Source: Eublepharis macularius
Lineage: Eukaryota > Chordata > Lepidosauria > Squamata > Eublepharidae
Assembly (NCBI RefSeq): GCF_028583425.1
Contig: NC_072791.1
Coordinates: forward strand, 33,301,368 to 33,365,367
Direction of reading: 5' to 3'
DNA length: 64,000 nucleotides
A program made the position numbers and the translations under genes. Every line of letters starts with the position of its first letter. The stretch's first letter is position 1. Of the stretch, positions 1 to 10,640 are shown piece by piece. Under the pieces are notes generated by a model. That model was not told the DNA's origin, did not search any database, and saw only the letters and a program-made list of their open reading frames with translations.

Positions 1-180
1 TGGGTAGCCATGTTGGGCTTCAGTAGAAAAGCAATATTTAAGTCTAGTGGCACCTTAGAGACCACCAAGATTTTCAAAGTATACGCTTTTCAGAGTCTGA
101 GCTGGTATCTGACAAAGGGAGCTCTGATTCTTGAAAGCTTATACCCCGAAAATCTTGGTAGTCTCTAAGGTGCCACAGAA
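1..180. repeat. Foldback repeat, family A, copy 1
   Basis: Arms at 47-75 and 148-176 are reverse complements (gtggcaccttagagacca in one, its complement in the other) around a 72-bp loop. The same family recurs at 1462-1575, 32995-33216, 34815-34905, 55290-55420, 58477-58615, 58675-59075 and 63277-63385. Confidence 0.75.
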
Positions 181-1461
181 CTCAGATCCCAAGGTACTAT
201 AGAAATATATAGTACCTAGAATACTGCAAAGATTACATTAGTGTCATGCACTGACATTGTAAGTAAGCTGTAATACAGGTCTCACAATTTTCAGGCTAGA
301 ATTAGTGCAGTTGAATTCTCTTAACTGCATGAAGGACAGCTAGAGAGCAAGATACTGCAGTACCTAGGTCTAGGACAAGGGTTGTCCTCTAGCACACTGC
401 TGTTCAATGTGATGGTCCACTGACCAGTGATGGTCTGCAAACCATCAGTTGCTAGTCTGCAGCAAGTTCAAGAAATAAATAAATAATAGTATAGTTTTAA
501 AACTGCACTGGAATTCCACCCAGAATGGCCATCAGTCAAGAGATGTTATGATGTTATAACATAATGTTACAAGAGATGTTATGAATGTTATAATTCAATA
601 TTGCTAAGTCAAGAGAATCAGCAGTATTGAACTATAACATTTTCAGCAACACAATGTACTATTGATAACTATACCATGGCACTACAGTACTCTATATGCC
701 TACATATTTACCATATTGAATCCCTCCAAAACAAAGCCCAAACAAAAGCATTTTCTGTCCATGCATTGGGCTGCTCAACACTGCACCTCAGTGAGGTGAG
801 CCGCCCCAGGCCTGGCCATCATGGTGTGGCAAGGCAAATCCTGGGGCTTTGGGGGCAGGGGTAAGATCTTTGAGAAGTAACAAGAATAATAGCAGAAGGT
901 GCTTGGGGAGGGCAAGCAACAGGGAAGGGGGGCAGTAATAGGAAAGGGTGACGGATACCCATGAGAACAACTGTCTACACAATCTGCAATGTTATGTTGT
1001 GGGATCCTGCTTGTACAAATTTATATGCACTTGTCATTTGGGTCCCCATCTGAACCCACTAATCTGAGAATGTAAGTACTAATAATACTATAAATTATAT
1101 ATATATTAATGTCTTTATTCATTGGGGTTCAAATTAACTAAAATTATATTTTCTGGTAAATGAATAATCATTCACACTATCTGCACAGTCAATCGTCAGT
1201 ATATTTAAGTGGGAATATCTCCACTCTTACCTTAGTGTTGAATTTGTTAAACAATTATTTTTGATTCTGTATGTAAACGATTCTACATTTTTTTACATTA
1301 ATAACTTAATTTTTTAAAATTCTAAAGTTATTCATTTAACAGGCTCATTTTTATGTTGTTTTTGATCTAGTTTGCTATTTTACATGACAGAGTAAATCAG
1401 GTTTCCAGGTAGTACCAGTTTTGTGTTATGCATTAATTTCTGCTGTAGAAAGCAAGATTTG
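181..1461. other. Intron sequence with no recognised feature
   Basis: RPS6KA5 intron. A local pattern of related 'gttat' words occurs at 535-645. Nothing else is recognised and no exon is seen. Confidence 0.5.
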
Positions 1462-1575
1462 AATCAAACGGCACCTTAAACACAAACAAGATTTCCAGGG
1501 TGTAAATTTTCAAGAGTCAAACTTTCTGACAAAGCTTATACCCTGGAAAGCTTGTTCTTTAAGGAGCTACTGTAC
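1462..1575. repeat. Foldback repeat, family A, decayed copy
   Basis: A diverged version of the family, with 'ggcaccttaaac' on the left, 'gtttaaggtgcc'-like words on the right and the inner 'agcttataccctgg' segment. Confidence 0.55.
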
Positions 1576-1634
1576 TGTAATCGTGCATTATGTTGCTACT
1601 CATTTTAGCACTATATTTCCGAAGGATTAAAGGA

Positions 1635-1745
1635 TGAGTCCTAGTTCAGTGGTAGAGCAAGACCTTTGAGATTTTCACTCAGACTGGCAGTGGATCACCA
1701 AACAGTACTGAATTAGCTAGACCAATAATCTGATGCAGTATATGT
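1635..1745 (+). repeat. tRNA-derived SINE, degenerate
   Basis: It contains 'agttcagtggtagagca', an A-box-like tRNA start, and ends 'agaccaataatctgatgcagtata', typical of a common squamate tRNA-derived SINE. The B box is eroded. It lies about 115 bp upstream of the first exon in the window. Confidence 0.5.
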
Positions 1746-1859
1746 TTTTTTTAAATCAACTGTGGCAATATTTCCTTAGACACTTCCAGAATTTGGTTGG
1801 CCATTTCATTGGCTTCTTTTGATTCCCCAAAGTTATCTATTGTTGTCCATGTTCTTCAG

Positions 1860-2010
1860 GAGAATATTAAAAAGTGAACCTCCTTATCCTCAAGAAATGA
1901 CTGCAATAGCTAAAGATGTAATTCAGCGTCTTCTGATGAAAGATCCCAAGAAAAGACTAGGCTGTGGTTCAAGTGGTGCTGGTGAAATCAAACAACATCC
2001 CTTCTTCCAG
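1860..2010 (+). CDS. RPS6KA5: RPS6KA5 exon: end of N-terminal kinase domain
   Basis: The acceptor is ttcttcag and the donor is gtgaaa. The first base completes a codon split with the exon outside the window, and 50 full codons follow. The peptide starts RILKSEPPYPQEM and includes IQRLLMKDPKKRLGCG, the typical end of an AGC kinase C-lobe (subdomain XI region) before the AGC C-terminal tail. It ends in phase 0 at FFQ. The reading frame is also open upstream of the acceptor, but that stretch has no kinase similarity. Confidence 0.95.
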
Positions 2011-2804
2011 GTGAAAAAATCATGTTGTCCATTTGAGTTTTCTATGTTTTCCCTTTGGAAACTTGTTTCTCCATAAATATCTGAATTCTAAAGAATACAC
2101 TTTAGAATGTTTTGCTTGTCGAGATGGGACGCTGTTATGTATTGTTTGTGTTCCATAAACTACCTTGGATACCTTTCATCAGTTCGTCATTGCCCACATA
2201 ATTCAACTGATGTAAAAATAACTTTGCACTGTACTCATGATGCATTTGAAGATATTTCATAATTTTTAAAAGAGTAAAATATGTATAAATTATGTAGAAT
2301 AGTTTCCAGTTGTTCCTATAGACAAGCAGAATGGGCTGACACTTCTGTGCATTTGGGGGGATATAATTCTTCCAGCCTCACATGGGGCGTTGCTGTGAAA
2401 AACATCTTACAAAGTGGGAAGTGGAAAACTCAGGAAGCTGTCAATAGAACGGGGGAGGGATTAAAAGTCCTAATATACCAGTAGAGTATCTGTGCATGGC
2501 AGTTTGGGTCCTGACCAGTGACCATAGCTAATAGGTTGAAGCACAATGAACAAATATCTAAATTTAAAGCACTACACCATATGGTTGTGCACCCAAAAAA
2601 AATCAAAAATTTGAATTTGGTATGCTTTGAGCCTCCCAAAACTTGGAATTCTGGGAACACAAAACAGATTCTTTAATTCAGTTCAGTTATATTAGAGCCC
2701 AACAGAACCAGTATCGTTTACCAGGCACTGGGTTCAGCCAGTGGGGGAAAACCACAGAACATAACCAAGCAGTACCAAGCCACAAGCACAAAGCATTCCC
2801 TTGT

Positions 2805-4434
2805 TTCATTTTCATAGGGTTGGAAGGGACCTCAAGGATCATCTAGTCCCAACCCCCTGCACAATGCAGGAAATTCACAAATATCTCCCCCCCCACACAC
2901 ACACATCCAATGACCCTTACTCCATGCCCAGAAGATGGCAAAACACTGTCAGGATCCCTAGCCAAACTGGCCGGGGGGAAATTGCTACCTGACCCAAGGT
3001 GGCGATCGGCCTTACCTTGAGCTTGTATGAAGGAGCCACGAGAACTAAGCGCTGAGGTAACCCTTCCTGCCCTCCCTCTCATGATCTGCCTAGGTTCACA
3101 GAATAAGCATTGTTATCAAATGGCTATCTAGCCTCTGCTTAAAAACCTCCAAAGAAGGAGAGCCCACCACTTCCCAAGGAAGCCTGTTCCACTGAGGGAC
3201 TGGTCTCATTGTCAGGAAGTTCTTCCTAATGATTAGCTGAAAACTTTTAATTTTCTGGTTCTGATGTTGACCTACAAAGCCCAGCATACCTTCGGGACCA
3301 CCTCTCTTATGTTCCCTGGAGGTCGCTTCGATCAGCTAATAAGCAGTTGCTGATGGTCCCTGGCCCCAGGGAGGTCCATCTGGCTTCTACCAGAGCCAGG
3401 GCCTTTTTGGTCCTGGCTCCGACCTGGTGGAACTCTGTCTGAGGAAACTAGGGCCCGGCGGGATTTGTTATCTTTCCGCCGGGCCTGCAAGATGGAGTTG
3501 TTCCGCCAGGCATTTGGTGGGGGCTAGGCTGTCCTCTCGCCAGCCATACCACTGAAGACCGTCCACCACTCATGCAGGAGCTCATAAGTGGGGCACAGGA
3601 CATGATGTAAGAGCCAAGCCCTGCGCCCAAAATGCTGTATTTTAATATTTATTCTGCCAATCGAGAAATTTTGGTGTATATGGAATAGTGTTTTAATGTT
3701 TGTTTATAGTATTTTTATTGTTTTAAAACTGTATGTTACAAATTGTATGCTGTTACACCGCCTTGAGCCTGTCTGATGGGGAGAGCGGTCTAGAAATGCA
3801 ATAAATAAATAATTTTAATTTCAACCCCTTGATTCTGGTCCGACCTTCTGGGGCAGCAGAAAACAACTCCACGCCATCCTCTATGTGATACCCTTCAAGT
3901 ACTTGAAGATGATTATGATATCACTTCCCAGTTATCTCCTCTCCAGGCTAAACATACTGAGCTCCTGCAACCTAACCTCATAGGACGATTTCCAGACTCT
4001 TCACCATCTTTGTTTTGCCCTCTGCTGGACACATTCTAGCTTGTCTATATCCTTCTGAAATTGTGGTCCCCAAAACTGAATACCATACTCTAGGTGAGGT
4101 CTAACCAGAGCAGAGTAGAGCGATACCATCATTTTGCGTGATCTGGACACTATGCTTCTGTTGATACAGCCCAAAATTGCATTTGTCTTTTTAGCCACCA
4201 AATCACACTGCTGACTCATATTCAGTATATGAGTCCTTTTCGCAGATATTTCTGCCAGGACAAGTCTCCCCCATCTTATAATTATGCATTTGATTTTTCC
4301 TACCTAAATGCAGAACTTTGCATTTATCTCTGTTGAAATTCATTTTATTTGCTTTAGCCCAGTTTTCCAGCCTGTTGGGATCATCCTCTATCCCGACTCT
4401 GTCTTCTACCATATTTGTTACCCCTCCCAATTTA
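2805..4434 (-). mobile_element. CR1 LINE 3' fragment, split by an L2 insertion
   Basis: The minus strand encodes the end of a CR1 reverse transcriptase with stops. SQQCDLVAKKTNAILGCINR and VSLYSALVRPHLEYGIQFWG (4001-4219) are hallmark CR1 motifs. The 3' end is at low coordinates (complement of 'atagggttggaagggacctc'). An L2 fragment interrupts it at 3255-3812. The copy is 5'-truncated and decayed, and not expected to be functional. Confidence 0.88.
3255..3812 (+). mobile_element. L2 LINE 3' fragment nested in CR1
   Basis: A 5'-truncated L2 end contains frame pieces resembling the L2 reverse transcriptase tail (compare 62575-63265), a 3' region 'ccgccttgagcctgtctgat' and an AATAAATAAAT end. 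The 9-bp direct repeat TTTTAATTT (3245-3253 and 3813-3821) matches the continuous CR1 copy and is the target duplication. Confidence 0.8.
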
Positions 4435-5115
4435 GTTTGGTTCTGTTAGGCTTTATCTGGGATGAACTCAGCTTTCATTTGGGAGTATGCCTTGGCCATG
4501 GCAGCCTTGCCTCAGTGTGTTTCTGCAGTGGGAGTCAGCTTTGACTTTTTCCTGATAGGAAACAATGGAGTGGTTGGGAGTGCCTTTTGGGGGCCCCATA
4601 GAATTGGCTCCAGGGATCCAATCTTCCTGAAACTTGGCAAGTGTTTAGAGGATATTCAGGAGTAGGTCTCCTGAAAATTTTATTGAATTTTCTTGAAAAA
4701 TGTCATCCCCTGCCCCCTGAATAGCCCCCAAATAGTTTTTCCCATAGGGAATAATGGAGAGTGGCTGGGGGCAACTTCTTTGGGTGCAATCTTCATGAAA
4801 CTGGGGGGTGGGATGTCTTTACAGGACTGTCAGGAGTAGCTTCCTTGCAAATCTGGTAGACTTTAGTTGAAAAATGACCCTTCTCCCTTCTCTGAAAAAA
4901 GGCGGGAACTGCTATTTCTTTGCAGGGAAGCAGCAAAGGAATAGCCAGAGCTTGTCTACTGAATTTTACCAAATTAATTCGGTGGCCTGAGTTTGAAATA
5001 CCGAATCTGATTCAGTGTTGCTTATTTTGATCTGAAAAAGCCAAATTTTGCTGAATCCGCAAAAACTTGGCTTTTTCCCAAATTCTAGATTCAACTGGGA
5101 CACTCCTACTACACA
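4435..5115. repeat. Internal fragment of a hAT-like repeat (family of 12919-14266)
   Basis: It shares many segments with 13450-14250: 'agtttggttctgttgggctt'-like start, 'ggaacaatggag', 'ccaatcttcctgaaact' and 'gggaataatggaga'. No terminal repeat is visible, so it is a truncated copy abutting the CR1 fragment. Confidence 0.55.
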
Positions 5116-5570
5116 AGAGTACATCCTGCAAAGCAGGGATCAAAGCCTTTTCCTGCCTCAGTTAGGTTCAAGGATTCAGCACTTGTCCTAGCTGATAAAT
5201 GAAGTATAATAATCATTATAATTATATTTGTTATTTGCTACCAGTCCACCAGATGCTTGGGCTGGAATTTTTTGGTCCTTTGCTGACTCAGATTTTATCC
5301 AAGAATCTAGGACTTGCTGAGGTATCACTTTATGTGCCATGTTCCAAATAGTGCAGGAGTTTGCAACTGTCCAATTGTTATTCTGTCTATGCTGATATCA
5401 CCTAGATTTTCAGTTGGTCCTCTTGAAATCGTACCTAGCGCTTCTGTCACTACTGGAAATAACCATTGTATGCTTCTCAAAAAGATGCTGAGCTTCAAAT
5501 CTTAGATCTTGATATTTTGTTATCTTTTCTATCATTTTCTTTTTAAAAATGTTGTTATTATTGTCATAGT

Positions 5571-5705
5571 CCATGTTTCTCCGGTGGTCCTAGGAATGGG
5601 GCAGTCCTTACTTTTTGCGATATAGCTCAGCCTCTCCGAAGGCAGGGTCAGTCAGCTGATTTTGATCATGGAGGGGAGGGGCTTGTCCCTGGAATCACCA
5701 GTCTT
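5571..5705 (+). repeat. Left inverted terminal repeat of DIRS family 2
   Basis: It contains 'ggtggtcctaggaatggggc' and 'cgaaggcagggtcagtcagc', and pairs with 8007-8164 in reverse complement with scattered mismatches. Confidence 0.75.
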
Positions 5706-5791
5706 TCTGGCCCTGTCATCCGAGCAGGACGTCTTCAGCAACACTCTGCAGAGCACAGTGGTCCCAGTGAAGAAGAAACTGCCAGAGATGA

Positions 5792-5868
5792 GCCAGGCAT
5801 GGCGACATGTGCCTGTAATCCCAGTACTTGGGGAGGCCGAGGCCACAGGCGGTGCAGAGCTCACAAGG
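5792..5868 (+). repeat. 7SL/Alu-domain-like fragment
   Basis: 'gccaggcatggcgacatgtg' and 'cctgtaatcccagtacttgg' followed by 'ggaggccgaggc' align with the 5' Alu domain of 7SL RNA over about 50 nt. The 7SL match ends soon after, so this is a retropseudogene piece or part of a 7SL-derived SINE. It lies inside the decayed DIRS element. Confidence 0.5.
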
Positions 5869-6169
5869 GAAAGGAAAGGCCCTACCGCCTACCCCACCCC
5901 CGTTTCTCTTGAAGTGATGGTGAGCATTAGAGCTGGCAGCCCTAGGTTACTCCTAGGTTCCATGGCCACAACTGCAAAACTCCACCGAGGTTCCCCACCT
6001 TCAGGTTGGGAGGAACCTTCCCCCTCAGAAGGCCAGAGGGTGCGGTGTTTGAGTCTGTGGTAGCCTGTTGTAGAGACCAATATTATTGGGAACTCCCTCA
6101 GGCTTGGAAGAAGCAGCCTCCAGCAGCAGCAGAGGACCTGCTCCAACCCCTGAAGGACAAATGATCAGC

Positions 6170-6350
6170 AGAGTAAACTTTTTGGAACTCAGAGCCATCA
6201 GACACGGTATGGTAGACTCTCAGAATCTTCCCACAGGTCACTATATGTTTATACAGAGGACAACTCTGATGCAGACTGGCTAAGCCAGAGAGTGATGAAC
6301 CAAGCAGAATGGATGCTATCCAGAGGGATAGCATCTCGTCTACCACAGTT
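6170..6350 (+). pseudogene. DIRS family 2 RNase H remnant
   Basis: The + frame reads VNFLELRAIRHGM, matching the HINVLELRAIRFAL segment (RNase H glutamate region) of the intact DIRS element at 46360-46400. Stops and frame changes follow within about 100 bp. Confidence 0.6.
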
Positions 6351-7559
6351 TTTGACAAGGTGCAAGAAGGAGAAACCCTCAAACCATAGGGATAGATGAT
6401 GTGAGCAGCAAGCTGCCTTCACACGTCTTGTATGTCTTCTCCAGTACAGCTATTGCACAGAGCTGTTCAGAAGATCACACTGTAAAGTGCACAAGTGATG
6501 CTAATAGCAACCTTCAGATCCAGAAAGACATGGGCTCAAAACCTTTCAAGCATGGATCCCTTGCACCTCCACTGAAGGAGGGCCCATTGATGCAGGGATC
6601 AATACGACACCCCTGACCAGCTATGACAAGCCTCACAGTGTGGAGGTCGAACACAAACAACTAATAGGGTTGGATTAAGCAAAAGGCATGATGGGTACTA
6701 TGCTAACCTCCAGGAAGAGTTCCACAGAGTATATAAAAAATTCCTGCAGAGTTCCCCGAACAGTGCATGGATAGAGTCATGTAACCTTTTGGGGCTAATT
6801 AGGGAGTTACTATCTTTCAAGAGGGGTTGAAGAAAAGTCTTCATATCAGCACCCTTAGACAACAGGTAGTGACCATCCCAACTATTAGGGATTCTAGGAA
6901 GGGAAGTTCCCTTATATATCAACTTCATGGCAATGGATTCTAAAAGGGGACCTCATTGTTGAATCTTCCAAGGATTCGCTGGGTCTTTTTTTCCCTCGTG
7001 AAATATTAATCTGGTATTGAGAGCATTATACAAAAGATGCCTTGAGCCTATGATCTCATGTCCCCAAAGGAACAGACATTTAAAGCCAACTTTCAGATGA
7101 GAATAAAATCAGCTAGACAAGTGTCAGTATGGCAGGCACTAGCAGTAGATAGAGATCCATGCCCTTTCCTCCAAGATGGCAGAGCAAGTTATGAACAAAA
7201 ACAACTTTCTTCCAAAGGTGAATTCCATGTTTTCATAGGACAAGAGAGATAGTACTTCCCTCCTTCTAACCTAATCCAAAGCACAGGAAGGAAGAAAAAC
7301 CTACTTTGATGTATGTAGAGATGTGAGATTCCACTTGGGCAGGACTAAACAGTTTTTCACAAATCTGGGACGCTAGTTGTGTGTTTGTAGGAAGTCCTCC
7401 TTGAGACACAACAGTGTCCTTTTCTTGGCTAAGTAGGTAAAGCAGAAGGTACCTAGTACTGGCATGTCAAGCCAGAGGTCTGGGGATGCCCAAAGACGTC
7501 AGGGCATGCTCACTAAAGGAAACAGCGACACAGGCAGCCTAGAAATCCTTTAGTTGTTA

Positions 7560-7690
7560 GAAACGATCGATAAGGTGGTCACATGGAAATCAGTATATTC
7601 TCTCATCAAGAAATATAGGATAGGTAAGTTGTCTTCCCCAGACACAACCTTCCGCAGGAGGGTACTACAACACACCCTCTAGGCCTGGAA
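7560..7690 (+). pseudogene. DIRS family 2 tyrosine recombinase C-terminal remnant
   Basis: Frame pieces resemble the end of DIRS recombinases (a TWKSVYSLIKKY-like stretch, then FRRRVLQHTL before a stop), placed just before the internal complementary region as expected. The recombinase body upstream is not readable. Confidence 0.45.
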
Positions 7691-7729
7691 GACGGACTAC
7701 CCACCCTAGGGAATACCGCTCGTGTATGT

Positions 7730-7838
7730 CCCAAAAGTAAGGACTGCCCCACTCCTAGGACCACTGGAGAATGGAAGATTTGTATTCACTTACTGTGAAG
7801 CTTCCTTTCTCGGTGGTCCAGGAGTGGGGCAGTCCTAC
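7730..7838 (+). repeat. Internal complementary region of DIRS family 2
   Basis: 'aagtaaggactgccccactc' is complementary to the left end at about 5578-5612. The adjoining 'gaagatttgtattcacttac' through 'ggtggtccaggagtggggca' is complementary to the right end at about 8098-8163. Confidence 0.75.
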
Positions 7839-8006
7839 CCACCCAAGTTCCTTGCAGGGCGGCTTCTAGGATTGGATGAAAGGTTAGGACGATAGTTTTC
7901 CTCCCAGTGGATTCAAGGGAGGGACCTTTCTGTTTATTTTTTTAAAAATGAGGGAAGTTATTATTTTCCCTCTTGGTATCGTGATGGGGAGTCAGGGCTT
8001 GGGAAC

Positions 8007-8164
8007 AGACTAGTGATTCCAGGGACAAGCCCCTCCTCTCTGGGATCAGCTGACTGACCCTGCCTTCGGAGAGGAGGAGCTATATCCCAAAAGTAAGAAC
8101 TGCTGTACTCCTGGACCACCGAGAAAGGAAGCTTCACGTAAGTGAATACAAATCTTCCATTCTC
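8007..8164 (-). repeat. Right inverted terminal repeat of DIRS family 2
   Basis: Reverse complement of the left repeat at 5571-5705, including 'gctgactgaccctgccttcg' and 'cctggaccaccgagaaagg'. Confidence 0.75.
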
Positions 8165-8623
8165 ATTGAGACTCAAGCAGCATTAAACAGTACAAATCAA
8201 TACGATCAATGGTTGGCACATTCAATAAACAATTCAATAGGATATGGATTACATTTGAAAAAGCCAATATGGAGCTGAAAACAATGCTGAAACAAAACAT
8301 AAGCAATAAATGATGCGGAAACTACCAAGTAGGAGCATACTTAACAGCAACAGACAATGCACAGTAGTATAGTCCTCATCCCTTGACCAAAACATCTCTC
8401 TGAACCATTTCCTTACAGCACTGTCCTATTACATGCGTTAAAAAGGCCTTTCTGAGTAATATGAGTTTGTGGAAAACCAGGAGAGTGGGCGCTTTCCTGA
8501 CTCTCAGGCTCCCCTGAACCATTTTCAGAGGCTGTTGCTAGCAGAAAACTGGATCAACATCAACTTGCAGTAAGGGTTTCTTTTCCTATTGGCTTCTTAA
8601 CTTCATTTCATATTTTGATTTAG

Positions 8624-8785
8624 AAAATAAACTGGGATGACATGGCTGCCAAAAAAGTGTCAGCTCCATTTAAGCCAATAATTCGTGACGAATTGGATGT
8701 TAGTAACTTTGCAGAGGAGTTTACAGAAATGGATCCAACATACTCTCCAGCAACCACTCCACAAGCTGCAGATAAGCTCTTCCAG
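8624..8785 (+). CDS. RPS6KA5: RPS6KA5 exon: AGC tail and turn-motif region
   Basis: There are 54 codons, phase 0 at both ends, with acceptor gatttag and donor gtaatt. The peptide begins KINWDDMAAKKVSAPFKP and continues through the AGC tail (DVSNFAEEFTEMDPTYSP). The TYSP serine corresponds to human MSK1 Ser360, a proline-directed site for the upstream MAP kinases. The exon ends at KLFQ, the start of the hydrophobic motif that the next exon completes. The segment after TYSP (ATTPQAADK) is the least conserved part, as expected of the linker. Confidence 0.95.
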
Positions 8786-8929
8786 GTAATTGCTGTATAA
8801 TAATGTTAATTTGTAGGTGTTTGTGTTGAGATTGTGGTAGAAAGAGTTAAAATATAAAAAATAAATGTAGGGATTTGTTTAAATGAATGAAAATTACTAG
8901 TATAAAGGTAAAGTCAAGATTTCTGTGTG

Positions 8930-9305
8930 TGTTATATGCCATCAAGTTTATGGCGACCCTGTGAATTAAAGACAACCTTCAGAATATCCTATCATTGACA
9001 GGCTTGCTCACGTCTTGCAGACTGAAGGCTGTGGCTTCCTTTTTTGAGTCAATCGTTTATGTTAATATAATAATTGTGCTTAATATAATAACTGTGCTTA
9101 TATACCACCTTCTAGACATATTAGTGCCATTCTCAGATGAGTGAACAAAGTCAGTGTCATTATTATCCCTACAATATAGCTGGAGAGCTGGGGCTGAGAG
9201 GAGTGGCTTACTCAAGGATGTTTGATGAGCTCATGACAGCAGTGGGATTTGAACCAGCAGAGTGCTGATTTGTAGCCTAACTATGCTACTACTATGCTAC
9301 AACAG
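8930..9305 (-). repeat. Dispersed repeat plus tRNA-SINE-like segment
   Basis: 8930-9060 ('atggcgaccctgtgaattaa', 'ttgagtcaatc') is a repeat common in squamates. 9070-9305 reads as the complement of a tRNA-derived SINE body ('ggggctgagaggagtggctt', 'gtgggatttgaaccagcaga'). Confidence 0.5.
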
Positions 9306-10189
9306 CTCTCATTCTCATAATTTTTCCTTCACTTCTATGGACATGCAGAAAATGATTTCTAAATGGTGTGTCTGGCACTGAAAAACCCAGAAAATTAAGG
9401 TGAAGAGCTGTTTTGGATATATTGAGTTTGTTTATTTAAAACATAACAAGTAAATGGCAATTGGTAAAGAAATATCTAAAAGGTAAGCAGAGATTCAGGC
9501 TGATCAAATCTGGCAAGCATCATTGGGCACGATATGGTCATTGATTTGAAAATGGACAAAACATACACTAAGAGGGATAATATATGATGATTAAAACCAA
9601 GTTCTGTTTTATTTTTCCTCTTAGATTGCTCAGTGCAATCTAAGCCTTTCAGTGGGCCTTGAAGGGTGCAGCTCTGCTTAGGAGTAGTGTCACAACTCTG
9701 TTCAGCAGATGTGCGAGGACCAACATTTGGAGTGCTGTAAGCTCCAAAATAAATCTGAAGAGAAAAAGGTTCAGATGACATTTTTGTGTCCGTTCACCCG
9801 GCTCTACAAATTTAGACTAAGTAGGAAATGATGATTATAATGGGAGAGATCAGGAAATACATTAATTATGCACCGTGTTGCATGCCCTCTTCAGTGAAGA
9901 TCTGAATCTCTGCATGGTTTGGCCTTTTCAGTGAGCACCTGGGCCAAGGTGCCTGAGTGAAGGAAAGTCAGAGGAGTAATCTAGGCAGATTACCAAAAGA
10001 GTAAAGCAAGATGGAGAGATGAAGAAGTAGAAGAAATGCTGTGTCATGGAATCAAAGAAGGAAAGGAAGTGTTGTGAACAGGCACGAGTAGTACAAAGAA
10101 CAGAGCCTGTGTTGATAAAGTACGTTAGATATGCAGCTCATAAAATCTACTAACAGGACAGGGAAGCTCCATAACAGAAGTCCCTAACT

Positions 10190-10640
10190 TTTTTGAGTCT
10201 CTGCGCTTCTTTAGTATTCTGATAAAGTTGGAGGACATGGCTGCAAAATGACTGCCGTAGGAGATGGTGACAACCACAAAATGTCAGGGAGTGAAGGTAT
10301 GCATAACACTAATAGTAACTCTTCAGCATTTCAAGCAGAAGCTCTGTTTAAAAGGATGCCTTTTAAAATCAGAATATTGTCTTCAATTTTTTTTGCGTAC
10401 ACATAACTTACTATTTTCAATCATGACGTGAAGATCCTTGTACTGTGGTGGCAGCTGCTGCCAAAGCAACTTTTAAAAATCTGCACAGCCAATCAGAAGT
10501 CCTGCTGGGAAAAATCCCAACGTGGCCCTGCCCACTTTCTAAAAACACTTGGCAGTCGCCAGGAAAGTTGTCAGTGGAACAATGGTACCCATGGGAGCCC
10601 CTGCTGTATAGGAACAAGAAGGGATAACCAGTCTTTATTA
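10190..10640 (+). repeat. Dispersed repeat family B, copy 1 (probably hAT-derived)
   Basis: Long shared stretches with 56206-56960: 'ccacaaaatgtcagggagtg', 'gtgaagatccttgt', 'gtggtggcag', 'caatcagaa' and 'cacttggca'/'tacttgaca'. The family is clear from the two copies. Its superfamily is inferred from general resemblance only. Confidence 0.65.

Larger units (their letters stand above)
5571..8164 (+). mobile_element. Degenerate DIRS-like retrotransposon (family 2)
   Basis: The left inverted repeat (5571 to about 5705) reappears in reverse complement at about 8007-8164. An internal block at 7730-7838 is the complement of the extreme left end followed by the complement of the extreme right end, the internal complementary region that defines DIRS1-like elements. 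Remnants of coding sequence remain: an RNase H piece (VNFLELRAIRHGM, about 6170-6290) and a recombinase C-terminal piece (FRRRVLQHTL, about 7650-7680). Gag, most of RT and most of the recombinase are deleted or unrecognisable. It is not mobile on its own. Confidence 0.78.

Noticed and set aside
1819..1860. Extension of the first exon upstream to the ATG at 1819
   Set aside because: The frame is open, but the encoded residues have no kinase similarity and a good 3' splice site (ttcttcag) lies at 1852-1859.
4001..4219. Minus-strand ORF that looks like a conserved protein (LYSALVRPHLEYG)
   Set aside because: It is the end of a CR1 reverse transcriptase in a truncated copy, not a host gene.
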